A stretch of DNA of 64,000 nucleotides from Paraburkholderia tuberum STM678 (GCF_902833905.1 NZ_CADFGP010000002.1:124001-188000); one strand, 5' to 3'; numbered from the stretch's first letter, positions 44,585-53,844 are shown. Notes: a model not told the origin generated them from the sequence alone. Numbers and translations: made by a program.

Positions 44585-45988
44585 ATGAGAACCATCGAAA
44601 ACACAACAGGAGACCGCAGCAGCGCCGGTGTTTCAGGCGCTGTGACGCAAGGCTCGATCATCGCGCGTCTGGAGCGCTTGCCGAGGAACCGGATGCAGGT
44701 GCGGGCGCGCATACTGATCGGTCTCGCGACGTTCTTCGATGGCTTCGACGTCATCGCGATCGCGGCGACGCTGCCCTTGCTGATCGCGAAATGGAATCTG
44801 ACGCCGTGGGACGTCGGCTTCCTACTTGGCTCGGGCGCCGTGGGACAACTGATCGGCGCGTTCCTGTTTCCGTGGTACGCGGAACGCGGCGGACGCGTGA
44901 AGGCGATCGCGCTGAGCTCGGGCATTATCGGCATCACCAGTATCGCGTGCGGTTTTGCGCCGACCTTCGCGGTGTTCGTCGCGCTGCGTATCGTCCAGGG
45001 CCTGGGCCTCGGCGGTGAGTTGCCGGTGGCCGCGACCTATATCAACGAGATCAGCCGCGCGCACGGCCGCGGACGCTTCGTTCTGCTGTACGAAATCGTG
45101 TTCCCGATCGGGCTGCTCGCGTCGAGCGCGCTCGGTGCCTGGATCGTGCCGCGCTTCGGCTGGCAGGCGATGTACTTCATCGGCGGCATGCCGTTGATTT
45201 TGTTCTTCGTGCTGCGCAAGCTCGTGCCGGAATCGCCGCGCTGGCTCGCCGTGCGCGACCGGATGGCCGAAGCCGATTCCGCCGTGCTCGCGTTCGAACG
45301 TGCCGCCAAGGTGCCGCTGCCGCCGGTCGCGCAGGCGTCGGAGTTCGACGAGATGGTCAATCGCCATCCGAAGCGCCGCGTCGCGGACCTGTTCGGCCCG
45401 GCCTATCTGAAGCGCACGCTCGCCGTGGCGATGCTGTGGGTCACCTGCGGCTTCATCCAGTACGGCCTGTCGACCTGGCTGCCGACGATCTACCGCACGA
45501 TCTATCACGCGCCGCTGCAACTCGCGCTGAACCTGGCGGTCGCGGCGTCGGTGCTCGGCGTGCTCGGATCGCTGGCCTGCGCGTTGCTGGTCGACAAGGT
45601 GGGACGCAAGCCGATCATCAGCATCTCGTTCGTGCTGTGCGCGTTGTCGCTGGCCATGGCGGGCGTGTTTCACGGCTCGTCGGTGTATGTGGTCGCAACC
45701 TGCTGCGCGCTGGCGCTCGGCTTTCTCGCCAGCGGCTTCATCACGGCCTATGTGTACACGCCGGAGCTGTACCCGACCAGTATCCGCGCGATGGGCTGCG
45801 GTGTCGGCGGCGCGTGGCTGAAAGTGGCGGCGATCTTCGCGCCGGCGATCGTGTCGAAGACGATGATCGGCGGCAACCTGGAAGTGGCGTTCTATATCCT
45901 CGCCGCCGTGCCGTTCATCGCGGCGGTCGCGGTGCACTTCCTCGGTATCGAAACCAAGGGCAAGGTGCTGGAGCAGCTCGAGGCTTGA
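44585..45988 (+). CDS. MFS transporter, aromatic acid:H+ symporter family
   Basis: 467 residues from the ATG at 44585; a TTG at 44552 is in frame but weaker. Twelve membrane helices are visible. AAHS features are FFDGFDVIAIAATLPLL in helix 1 and the loop GRVKAIALSSG; later PESPRWLAV and VDKVGRKP are MFS motifs. It likely imports the aromatic acid degraded by the run. It is the last gene and is followed by a terminator hairpin at 46023-46052. Confidence 0.92.
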   Translation: MRTIENTTGDRSSAGVSGAVTQGSIIARLERLPRNRMQVRARILIGLATFFDGFDVIAIAATLPLLIAKWNLTPWDVGFLLGSGAVGQLIGAFLFPWYAERGGRVKAIALSSGIIGITSIACGFAPTFAVFVALRIVQGLGLGGELPVAATYINEISRAHGRGRFVLLYEIVFPIGLLASSALGAWIVPRFGWQAMYFIGGMPLILFFVLRKLVPESPRWLAVRDRMAEADSAVLAFERAAKVPLPPVAQASEFDEMVNRHPKRRVADLFGPAYLKRTLAVAMLWVTCGFIQYGLSTWLPTIYRTIYHAPLQLALNLAVAASVLGVLGSLACALLVDKVGRKPIISISFVLCALSLAMAGVFHGSSVYVVATCCALALGFLASGFITAYVYTPELYPTSIRAMGCGVGGAWLKVAAIFAPAIVSKTMIGGNLEVAFYILAAVPFIAAVAVHFLGIETKGKVLEQLEA

Positions 45989-46022
45989 CCGGGACTGCGT
46001 GATGACCGCTTGAGCAGTAAAA

Positions 46023-46052
46023 CGAAAGGCGCACCGGGTGGTGCGCCTTTCG
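46023..46052. terminator. Terminator hairpin after the MFS gene
   Basis: CGAAAGGCGCACC and GGTGCGCCTTTCG form a perfect 13-bp stem around a 4-base loop. It closes the catabolic run and faces the convergent acetyltransferase gene. The flanking T-run is short (CTTTCG). Confidence 0.75.
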
Positions 46053-46086
46053 CCGTTGATAGGCCTCTCTGATGAAGCGCTGAGCG

Positions 46087-46548
46087 CTAAAGCGCTTTGC
46101 GATATACCACGAAGCCGGACTTATCCGCGACCTTGTCATAGAGCTGCATCGCGGTGTGATTCGTCTCGTGCGTCTGCCAGTAGACGCGTTGCGCGCCGTC
46201 GGCTTTTGCCCGCGCATAGACGGCCTCGATCAGCGCACGGCCGACACCCTTGCCGCGCTCGCTATCGAGCGTGTACAGGTCCTGCAGATAGCAGATCGGC
46301 CCCGCCATCGTCGTATGACGGTGATAGAGAAAATGCACGATGCCCTGCAACTGCCCGGCGCGTTCTGCGACGAACGCATGCATCGGCTCGTAGCCATCGA
46401 AAAAGCGATTCCACGTGATTTGCGTGATCTCGCGCGGCAACGCGGTCTCGCCCGAGCGGCCATAAAACGCGTTGTAGGCGTCCCATAGCGGGAGCCATGC
46501 ATCGAAATCGTCACGGGTGACGGCGCGAATCTGCAGCGGGGCGGACAT
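46087..46548 (-). CDS. GNAT-family N-acetyltransferase
   Basis: 153 residues from the ATG at 46548, chosen for AAAGGAG eight bases upstream. The acetyl-CoA site is in DSERGKGVGRALIEAVYARA, with the Q/R-x-x-G-x-G/A motif. The C-terminal HETNHTAMQLYDKVADKSGF is typical of GNAT proteins. Cytoplasmic; the substrate is unknown. It is a single gene convergent with the MFS transporter. Confidence 0.92.
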   Translation of the reverse strand: MSAPLQIRAVTRDDFDAWLPLWDAYNAFYGRSGETALPREITQITWNRFFDGYEPMHAFVAERAGQLQGIVHFLYHRHTTMAGPICYLQDLYTLDSERGKGVGRALIEAVYARAKADGAQRVYWQTHETNHTAMQLYDKVADKSGFVVYRKAL

Positions 46549-46690
46549 GTGGACGGCTCCTTTGAAAAGCTGTGGAACCGCCAGCATAAAAAATTTGCGA
46601 CGCGATTGTTAGCTCCACCATGCTCGCAAAATCTGGAGCCACGACGCGTGCGACAGTGCGGTGAGCCGATGAATCACCGCATGCCGCGAG

Positions 46691-46894
46691 TCAGTGCTCG
46701 CGACGTTGCTTGTGACGCAACTCGTTGCGGACCTTCTTCGCGGCGAACAGCGGCACGTAGTCGAACACGCGCGCCTCGTTCCGGAATTCGGCGAGCGTAT
46801 CGGCGTACATGCGCGACACCGTTTCTGCCGGCGTGTCGGTTTCCTCGGCGATGCTTCGGACCACTTCGTCTACATTCGGCTCAGGCTGGGACAT
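46691..46894 (-). CDS. DUF3562 small protein
   Basis: 67 residues from the ATG at 46894, with GGAGAG eight bases upstream. The sequence DEVVRSIAEETDTPAETVSR and ARVFDYVPLFAAKKVRNELR fits the DUF3562 family common in Burkholderiales, with a helical N-terminal region and a conserved YVPLF. Its function is not known. Upstream in-frame residues are not protein-like. Confidence 0.85.
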   Translation of the reverse strand: MSQPEPNVDEVVRSIAEETDTPAETVSRMYADTLAEFRNEARVFDYVPLFAAKKVRNELRHKQRREH

Positions 46895-47129
46895 GGTCTC
46901 TCTCCGGGTAGGACGGCAGGCTGGATGGACGGTACGCGGACGGCAGGAGTCCATTACAGGATGCGAATCGCGAGCGCGCCAATTGAATCGACCTATCGTT
47001 CGACTGATTTCACAGAGATTTTTTTCTTGCGCTGCGGCAAGCACCCACGCGGTGAGGACGTGCGGAAAATCAACTGGGTGCGCGGTGGTGAATACCCGGG
47101 AAACGCACAGGGCTAAGCGACCGCCGTCT

Positions 47130-48473
47130 CTACTTCTGCACTTTCTGCGCTACATGCGCGATCCGGTCGCGCACGACGCCGATCGCCTGCTTCAGCGCGT
47201 AAACATCCTGAAAGTAGCGGTACGGAATTCGGATCTGGCTAGCGTTCGCGTCGATGCTTTCAATCTCCTCACTCCATTGCGCGATCTGCGCGCGAGACGG
47301 CTCGGCGTTCTTCCATACTTCGTCCTCGAGCGCCTTGATCGCGCGGTACCAAACGATCAGGCGTTTCTTCATCCGCGCTTCGAGCATGCGCGGCAGCGCC
47401 TGCGCGAGGCCGATCAGCAGCGCGAGGAACGGCACCAGAATCAGCAGCCGCCGTTCGATCAGACTCGCGAGCCAGAACGGCAGGTAGCGATACAGAAACG
47501 GCCGGCCCGATTTGAAGTACCGCACGCTTTCGTCGGAGATCGGGAATTCTTCGGTGTTCAGGTTGGGGAACGTGCCGAGCGGCGTGAAGTAGTCCTCGCC
47601 GCCGTGCACCGTGCGCGCCGCGTCGAGCAGCAGATAGACGAGCGCCGGATGCAGCGTGTCCTTCGACACGAGCAGCGCCGTCGCCGCGAGCAGCGTGACG
47701 TCGCTGCGCGGCAGATCGTCGGCGACGCTCGTCGAGGCACGCGGCAAGATGATCTTCGACAGCGACGGGAATTTTTGCGCTAGGGCATCGGCCTGCGCGA
47801 AGCTCATCAGCTTCAGGTTGCTGGTGAGCAGCGTGTGCTGCATGTCGGCGTCGGGCCGGCCAATGAAGAATGCCGCGTCGACCTGACCGCTTTCGAGCCC
47901 CTGGTATGCGGCGTTCGCATCCATCTGCAGCAGCGTCGAGTTCTGACTCGTGACGCCGCTATAGCCGAGCAGCACCTGCGAGACGTTGAGCAATCCGCTG
48001 CCTGGCACGCCCATCGAAATGCGCTTGCCGCGCAGTTGCGACAGCCGGTCGATCGTCGCATCGCCGCGATAGAACACCCAGATCGGTTCGTACGACACGG
48101 CGGCGATGGTTTCCAGATTGTCGGTGTCATTCGGACTGGTCGTGCCCGACTGGATGAAGCCGACCTGATAGGCGCTGTTCGGGTCCGCGAGCCGCTGGTA
48201 GTTTTCGACCGAGCCCGACGAGCTACGGATGTCGAGCTTGACGCCTTCGCGCTTGAGCAGCGGCGCGTAGCGATCGGCGAAGCCGCGATAGATGCCGCCG
48301 TCCGCACCGGTGGTGATGACGATCGTGCGCTGGAACGCGGGCTCGAGCACGAGCGCGAGCATCCAGCCGAATGCGGCGATGAGCACGATCGCGCCGACGA
48401 TCAGAAGACGCCGGCGCCGCCGCGTCATCGGGGTTCTCGGGTTGCGGTACAGCGCGGGGTCTGGTCTCGGCAT
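47130..48473 (-). CDS. TAXI-family TRAP solute-binding protein with membrane anchors
   Basis: 447 residues. An N-terminal anchor (about residues 20-42) is followed by the binding domain, starting VITTGADGGIYRGFADRYAP, with the TAXI signature SSGSVENYQRL and a VGFIQSGTTS strand. A second hydrophobic segment (about 330-360, RRLLILVPFLALLIGLAQAL) is followed by a coiled cytoplasmic tail. No TRAP permease gene is nearby, so it works with a distant one or in signalling. It stands alone upstream of a gene-poor gap. Confidence 0.85.
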   Translation of the reverse strand: MPRPDPALYRNPRTPMTRRRRRLLIVGAIVLIAAFGWMLALVLEPAFQRTIVITTGADGGIYRGFADRYAPLLKREGVKLDIRSSSGSVENYQRLADPNSAYQVGFIQSGTTSPNDTDNLETIAAVSYEPIWVFYRGDATIDRLSQLRGKRISMGVPGSGLLNVSQVLLGYSGVTSQNSTLLQMDANAAYQGLESGQVDAAFFIGRPDADMQHTLLTSNLKLMSFAQADALAQKFPSLSKIILPRASTSVADDLPRSDVTLLAATALLVSKDTLHPALVYLLLDAARTVHGGEDYFTPLGTFPNLNTEEFPISDESVRYFKSGRPFLYRYLPFWLASLIERRLLILVPFLALLIGLAQALPRMLEARMKKRLIVWYRAIKALEDEVWKNAEPSRAQIAQWSEEIESIDANASQIRIPYRYFQDVYALKQAIGVVRDRIAHVAQKVQK

Positions 48474-49254
48474 CGTTACCCGGTTTGGTCAGGTCCGGCC
48501 TTGGTGACTGATGGGATGGAGGCGGTCTCTATTTCCTCAACTTTACGATATCAGAGGGTTTTATTGGATAGTCAGTGATGTGCATTGAAAAGGTCTGGCT
48601 GACACTGTCATCGGGGCACAGGTCGGTTGGCCCTGATGTCGAAGATTCCGGTAACTACGCCGTTGCTGCCGCCTTGGGCATTCGGGACCATGTATTCCTG
48701 CTTGCCCCCGGCTGCCGATCATCATCTGGACCGTCACGCGTTGCGCCTCGGATCGTTCTGACTTGCGTCCGCGTTGATTGCACTATTCGGCAGACGGTTT
48801 CACTTGCGTCCAGACTAGTGGTGCTTCAGTCGTCACTTGCAGGCGTGCCCGAAGCTCGGGGTGCGCCTTAGTGTGGCAGAGCATCGCCATGCTTCCGAGC
48901 TTCCGTGCGTCTTCATCCGCAGCGCGGGATCGATCGCAGATTGCACGTGCGCACGCTGAACGACGCAAAATTTGATTTGCTGCGTTTGCTCGTCGTAATA
49001 GGAAATGAAGGCGGATTCGTTACTCACTAGAAAGCTCTGCAAGTCTGGTAGTTGGAGAACGCTTTTCGCTTGCACAGTAGGTACGTTCGGGAATCTCTGA
49101 ATGTAGCGCCGATCGTGTCGTACGCCATCATATCCTGCTCGTACTTCGCAATGCATTCCGCTTCATGCCCTTCACTCACTCCGCGCGCTGCAATGGTCTG
49201 CACGAACCGCGGCAGCTATAAGCCGGGTTGCCATTTTTCGTTATCCAAATCCAT
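48474..49254. other. Low-GC gene-poor region
   Basis: 780 bases with no convincing gene. Two overlapping open frames (48575-48871 plus; 48833-49156 minus) have no family features or RBS. Base composition is less GC-rich than most of the window. It borders the effector-immunity pair and may be decayed foreign DNA. An AT-rich segment near 48540-48570 could promote the TAXI gene. Confidence 0.4.
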
Positions 49255-49599
49255 TTAACGAGAGGTGCAGTGAACAGCAAAGGGTCTGCTCGTGGCTTCG
49301 CAGGTCCGAGCCCCAACAGCATGAATCACAACAGTGCTGTTAGTGCCGTGGTAGCGGCATACCAGATAGGGGTCAACGCCCGTTAAATCCCACTGGTCAG
49401 ATGTTTTTCCTGACGCAGGAATAAGGTCTGCCTCGTGCTCTGGAGGGCCATCGAACAGGGATGCGTTATCCAGAACATGATGTTGCCCTCCTGCGGAAAG
49501 CGCGTTTGGGCATTTGAATTGGACCTGTGTTGGCGACGCGCACGCGGCGCTTGTTGCCAGGAGGCAAACTGCCAGGAAAAGCACCTTATTCGACAACAT
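49255..49599 (-). CDS. STY0301-family secreted protein, probable immunity protein
   Basis: 114 residues from the ATG at 49599; in-frame ATGs at 49617 and 49614 add a few residues. A signal peptide (VLFLAVCLLATSAACA) sends it to the periplasm. The mature part carries FKCPNAL, LFDGPPEHEADLIPAS and YLVCRYHGTNSTVVIHAV, with four Cys, matching the STY0301 family. It overlaps the upstream NlpC-like gene by 14 bases. The genomic pairing suggests a Tai-type immunity protein that blocks a type VI amidase; this is inferred. Confidence 0.75.
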   Translation of the reverse strand: MLSNKVLFLAVCLLATSAACASPTQVQFKCPNALSAGGQHHVLDNASLFDGPPEHEADLIPASGKTSDQWDLTGVDPYLVCRYHGTNSTVVIHAVGARTCEATSRPFAVHCTSR

Positions 49600-49972
49600 A
49601 ATATCGGCTGCCATCATTAACGGGCGAGCCCTTGCCGCGACGGAAATGGATAGTACGCCGATGCGGAGGTTGTTTGGTATGTCCGTTCCACTGGTCAATC
49701 ACAGTGATTCCAGCCAGTGTTTGTCCGAGATAAATTGCCGCGTGGCTGGTTCCGTTCGTGTGATTTCCATAGCGTCCATTGTTGTCGAATGTAGCTATTA
49801 CGGTTCCTTTGTGGATGAGGACATTGCCCTGGACCCGGTCTCCCTTTTTCCACAAGGAAGACGGCGGAATTTTCACAACAGCATGAACTAGCGTAACGCA
49901 CTGGCCATTCCCGACCAGATGCCCTTGGTTGATCAGATCATCTGCCTTTTCCGTATCAGCGACATAGCGCAT
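49586..49972 (-). CDS. BPSL0067-family NlpC/P60-like amidase, probable type VI effector
   Basis: 128 residues from the ATG at 49972, supported by AAAGGAG. The catalytic Cys is in NGQCVTLVHAV and the catalytic His in TSHAAIYLG. These and the short length match the BPSL0067 family (Tae2-like peptidoglycan amidases). There is no signal peptide, as expected for a type VI effector. It is followed directly by the signal-peptide-bearing STY0301-like gene, as in effector-immunity pairs. No secretion genes are nearby, so it would be an orphan pair. Confidence 0.75.
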   Translation of the reverse strand: MRYVADTEKADDLINQGHLVGNGQCVTLVHAVVKIPPSSLWKKGDRVQGNVLIHKGTVIATFDNNGRYGNHTNGTSHAAIYLGQTLAGITVIDQWNGHTKQPPHRRTIHFRRGKGSPVNDGSRYYVVE

Positions 49973-50195
49973 CTTTTCTGCTTCTCCTTTGCCAGTAAAA
50001 GGGACAAGACTCAACGCACACACTAGCGAGCCCAGCCCATCCGAACAAGCAGTACTCGAGTTTTCAGAAATTGACGATCCACTGATTAGTCCGTCCAGAT
50101 TGCGATTCAGCTTCTCGCGAGCGAGAAACAGCCCTGCTGCTCATTGTGTCGCAATGTGTCGGGTAGCTCCACCTCGAGTCGACCGCTGTGCTGCA

Positions 50196-51122
50196 CTACG
50201 CCCCCACCCCCACCTCACCCCCCAACTCCCGCGCAATAAACTCGACAAACGCGCGAATACGATTCGACATCTGATGCCGCGGCGAATACACCGCGAAGAT
50301 ATCCGCATTCGGTGTGTCGTGATCGGGCAGCAACTGGACGAGCGATCCTTCCGTCAGATACTGCCGGATGTCCCATTCCGCGCGCATCAGGATGCCGTGT
50401 CCTTCGAGCGCCCATTTGACGGCGATCTCGCCGTCGTTGGTGGTCAGGGTGCCCTTGATCCGCACCGCCTCGGTCTTGCGCGCGGCGCCGCGTCCCGAGG
50501 TCAGCCGCCACACGCCGTACGCTTCGTCGCCCTGACGAATGCCGATGCAGTTGTGGCGCGTCAGATCGTGCGCCGTGAGCGGCATGCCGTGCGCCGCGAG
50601 ATACGACGGCGCCGCGCACAGCAGACGCCGGTTCGGCGCAAGCCGGCGCGCGACCACGCGGGTATCGGGCGGCTCGCCGAAGCGGATGCAGACGTCGAAG
50701 CTGTCGTCGGTAAGCGGCGGGGGCGTGACCGACAACTGCAGTTGAACCGACACCTGCGGATACCGCGCGACGAAGCGCGAGATCGCCGGCCCGACATGGC
50801 TGCGCCCGAAGCCGAGCGTCGCGTTCACGCGCAGCAAGCCCTTCGGTGTCTTTTTCGCCGAGCCGAGCAGTTCGGCCAGTTCGTCGATCTCGTCGAGAAT
50901 CCGCCGCGCGCGCTCGAGGTATAGCTCGCCTTCGGGCGTCAGCATCATGCGGCGCGTCGTGCGGGTTACGAGTGCGACGCCCGCGCGCTGCTCCATCTGG
51001 GTCAGGCGCTTGCTGACGGCCGCCGCGGTCAGCCCCAGTTCGCGTGCGGCCGCGCTGAGGCTGCCGCTCGCGGCGAGCGTCGAGAAAAAGCCCAGATCGG
51101 CTGGCTGGACGGTGTCGCGCAT
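50196..51122 (-). CDS. LysR-family regulator of the tartrate/malate module
   Basis: 308 residues from the ATG at 51122. The N-terminal HTH is GSLSAAARELGLTAAAVSKR, followed by RLTQMEQRAGVALVTRTTRR. The effector domain is full length. DmlR/TtuA-type regulators control the neighbouring dehydrogenase genes, and this gene is divergent from one (51247). The promoter gap holds no clear operator to my eye. Confidence 0.93.
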   Translation of the reverse strand: MRDTVQPADLGFFSTLAASGSLSAAARELGLTAAAVSKRLTQMEQRAGVALVTRTTRRMMLTPEGELYLERARRILDEIDELAELLGSAKKTPKGLLRVNATLGFGRSHVGPAISRFVARYPQVSVQLQLSVTPPPLTDDSFDVCIRFGEPPDTRVVARRLAPNRRLLCAAPSYLAAHGMPLTAHDLTRHNCIGIRQGDEAYGVWRLTSGRGAARKTEAVRIKGTLTTNDGEIAVKWALEGHGILMRAEWDIRQYLTEGSLVQLLPDHDTPNADIFAVYSPRHQMSNRIRAFVEFIARELGGEVGVGA

Positions 51123-51246
51123 CGTCTTTTCCGCGTCTTCGCATTTGTGAATGCAAGTTAAAGATGCTTTGAGTTTAGCACCGGTTTTTACCCGTGGGAT
51201 CGCGCTAGAGTCCACTCACGCCATTCACCAAGCACAGGACGCAGAC

Positions 51247-52341
51247 ATGAAGACCTATCGCATCGCAACCATCCCCGGCGACGGCATCGGCAAGGAGGTC
51301 GTGCCGGCCGGCGCGCAGGTGCTCGAGGCGCTCGCGAAGACCACGCGCGCCTTCACGTTCGAGTTCGAGAACTTCGACTGGGGCGGCGACTACTATCGTC
51401 AACACGGCGTGATGATGCCGGCCGACGGGCTCGACGCGATCCGCAACAAAGATGCGATCCTGTTCGGCTCGGCGGGCGACAAGGACATTCCCGATCACAT
51501 CACGCTGTGGGGTCTGCGACTGAAAATCTGCCAGGGCTTCGACCAATACGCGAACGTGCGCCCGACGCGCATCCTGCCCGGCATCGACGCACCGCTGAAG
51601 TACTGCAAGCCCGAGGATCTGAACTGGGTGATCGTCCGCGAAAATTCGGAGGGTGAATATTCGGGCGTCGGCGGCCGCGTGCATCAGGGCCATCCGATCG
51701 AAGCCGCGACCGACGTGTCGATCATGACGCGCGCCGGCGTCGAGCGCATCATGCGCTTCGCGTTCCGCCTCGCGCAGTCGCGTCCGCGCAAGCTGTTGAC
51801 CGTGATCACGAAGAGCAACGCGCAGCGTCATGCGATGGTGATGTGGGACGAGATCGCGCTCGAAATCTCGAAGGAGTTTCCGGACGTCACGTGGGACAAG
51901 GAACTCGTCGACGCGGCGACCGCGCGCATGGTCAACCGTCCCGCGACGCTCGACACGATCGTCGCCACCAATCTGCACGCCGATATTCTCAGCGACCTCG
52001 CGGCCGCGCTCGCCGGCAGCCTCGGCATCGCGCCGACCGGCAACATCGATCCGGAGCGCCGCTATCCGTCGATGTTCGAGCCGATCCACGGCTCCGCGTT
52101 CGACATCATGGGCAAGGGGCTCGCGAATCCGGTCGGCACGTTCTGGTCGGTCGTGATGCTGCTCGAACACCTCGGCGAATTCGACGCGGCCAGGCGCGTG
52201 ATGCAGGCCGTCGAAGCGGTGACCGCGAACAAAGCGCTGCACACGCGCGACCTCGGCGGCACGGCCACGACCGCGCAGGTGACGGCGGCCGTGTGCGCGT
52301 TCATCGAGCAGGCGGCGACGCCCGCGGCGAACGCGGCTTGA
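51247..52341 (+). CDS. ttuC: Tartrate/D-malate dehydrogenase
   Basis: 364 residues starting MKTYRIATIPGDGIGKEVVP, as in isopropylmalate/tartrate dehydrogenases. The metal and substrate segments include NWVIVRENSEGEYSGVGGRV, the catalytic Lys in TKSNAQRHAMVMWDE, and the Asp region DILSDLAAALAGSLGIAP. It decarboxylates D-malate or oxidises tartrate with NAD and Mn/Mg. Context with an LysR gene and an MFS transporter supports tartrate or D-malate use. Confidence 0.92.
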   Translation: MKTYRIATIPGDGIGKEVVPAGAQVLEALAKTTRAFTFEFENFDWGGDYYRQHGVMMPADGLDAIRNKDAILFGSAGDKDIPDHITLWGLRLKICQGFDQYANVRPTRILPGIDAPLKYCKPEDLNWVIVRENSEGEYSGVGGRVHQGHPIEAATDVSIMTRAGVERIMRFAFRLAQSRPRKLLTVITKSNAQRHAMVMWDEIALEISKEFPDVTWDKELVDAATARMVNRPATLDTIVATNLHADILSDLAAALAGSLGIAPTGNIDPERRYPSMFEPIHGSAFDIMGKGLANPVGTFWSVVMLLEHLGEFDAARRVMQAVEAVTANKALHTRDLGGTATTAQVTAAVCAFIEQAATPAANAA

Positions 52342-52518
52342 GCGCCGGCTTCGCGCGAACTGAACCGGACTGAGCGGAACCGCGCGCAAATCAGGCGCGC
52401 GGTCTGCGCCCCGGCCACGACGTGGCCGGCACACAACCTTGACTCGATTAGCTCGGCCCAATGTCGGCCGGCGCGAGGCTCGCGCGCGGTCAATAGCCGC
52501 GCGCCGCAGGAGGAGACA

Positions 52519-53844
52519 ATGACTTCGGAACTCGAAAGCCGGGTGTCCCGCAAGCTGATGCTGCGGATCATCCCGTTCGTCATGCTGTTGTACTTCGTGA
52601 GCTTTCTCGATCGCGTGAATGTGGGCTTCGCCGCATTGTCGATGAACAAGGCGATCGGTCTTTCGCCGACCGCGTTCGGCCTCGGCGGCGGGCTCTTTTT
52701 CATCGGCTATTTTCTGTTCGAAGTGCCGTCGAACCTGATCCTGCACAAGGTCGGCGCGCGGCGCTGGATTGCTCGCGTGATGGTGTCGTGGGGGCTCGTG
52801 TCGCTCGCGTCGGCGTTCGTCGTCGGGCCGAACAGTTTCTACGCGCTGCGCTTCATTCTAGGCGTCGCGGAAGCGGGCTTCTTTCCCGGCATCATCCTGT
52901 ATCTGAGCCTGTGGTTTCCGGCGCGGCAGCGTGCGGTCGCGGCGGCGTGGTTCATGGCCGCCGCGCCGATCTCGACTGCGATCGGCTCGCCGATTTCCGG
53001 CGCGATCATGAAACTGCCGCCGATTGCCGGACTCGTCGACTGGCAAATGCTCTACATACTCGAAGCATTGCCCGCGATTATCCTCGGCTTCTGCGTGCTC
53101 AAGTATCTGACCGACAAGCCCGCGCAAGCCGAGTGGCTGCAGCCCGACGAGCGCGACTGGCTGATCGCGAGGCTGAAGCTCGAAGCCGACGCGCGGCACG
53201 CGCATGCGGGCCACACGGCCGGCGCGCTCAGCGCGTTGCGCGATCCGCGCGTGCTCGCGCTCGCGCTGATCTACTTCGGCACCTCGGCGGGACTTTATAC
53301 GCTCGGCTTGTGGGCGCCGCTGATCATCCGCCAATACGGTTTCGGCACGTTCGAAACCGGGTTGCTCGCCGGCGTGCCGAGCGTGCTCGCGGTGATCGCG
53401 ATGGTGCTATGGGCGAAGCACTCGGATCGCACCGACGAACGGACGTGGCACGTAGTGATTCCGTGCGCGCTTGCGTGCATCGGCTTCGTGTTCGCCGGTA
53501 ATGCGACCACCGCGTTGATGATCGTGCTTGCGCTCGTCGTCGTGAACGTCGGAATCAGCGCCGCGAAGGCGCCGCTGTGGGCGATGCCGAGCATGTTCCT
53601 GTCGGGCGCCGGGGCGGCGGCGGGCATTGCCATGATCAACTCGATCGGCAATCTCGGCGGCTTCGTCGGGCCGTTTGCGATCGGCTGGCTCAAGCACGTC
53701 ACGGGCGGCTATACGGCAGGGCTTTATGTGGTCGGGGCGACGTTGGCGCTGTCGGCGGTCGTGACGCTGATGTTGAGCCGGCAGACGAAGTCTGCACCTG
53801 CCGCGGTGGGCGAACGGCACGGGCATTCGAACGCGCGCAGATAG
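52519..53844 (+). CDS. ttuB: MFS transporter, anion:cation symporter family (tartrate-type)
   Basis: 441 residues with about twelve helices. The start RKLMLRIIPFVMLLYFVSFL and DRVNVGFAALSM is the ACS-family helix 1 signature. Helix 2 has FIGYFLFEVPSNLILHKVGA and RRWIAR. ACS members import organic anions such as tartrate or glucarate. It follows the dehydrogenase by 178 bases on the same strand. The symbol is assigned from context and similarity. Confidence 0.85.
   Translation: MTSELESRVSRKLMLRIIPFVMLLYFVSFLDRVNVGFAALSMNKAIGLSPTAFGLGGGLFFIGYFLFEVPSNLILHKVGARRWIARVMVSWGLVSLASAFVVGPNSFYALRFILGVAEAGFFPGIILYLSLWFPARQRAVAAAWFMAAAPISTAIGSPISGAIMKLPPIAGLVDWQMLYILEALPAIILGFCVLKYLTDKPAQAEWLQPDERDWLIARLKLEADARHAHAGHTAGALSALRDPRVLALALIYFGTSAGLYTLGLWAPLIIRQYGFGTFETGLLAGVPSVLAVIAMVLWAKHSDRTDERTWHVVIPCALACIGFVFAGNATTALMIVLALVVVNVGISAAKAPLWAMPSMFLSGAGAAAGIAMINSIGNLGGFVGPFAIGWLKHVTGGYTAGLYVVGATLALSAVVTLMLSRQTKSAPAAVGERHGHSNARR

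Noticed and set aside
46023..46052. CRISPR-like or repeat element
   Set aside because: It is a single hairpin, consistent with a terminator; no arrays of spaced repeats were seen anywhere in the window.
48575..48871. 98-codon open frame on the plus strand in the gene-poor gap
   Set aside because: No RBS, no family-like sequence and unusual composition; kept only as part of the gap description.
48833..49156. 107-codon open frame on the minus strand in the gene-poor gap
   Set aside because: Part of it (FISYYDEQTQQIKF) looks protein-like, but there is no RBS or start support, and the rest is not coherent. It could be a decayed gene.
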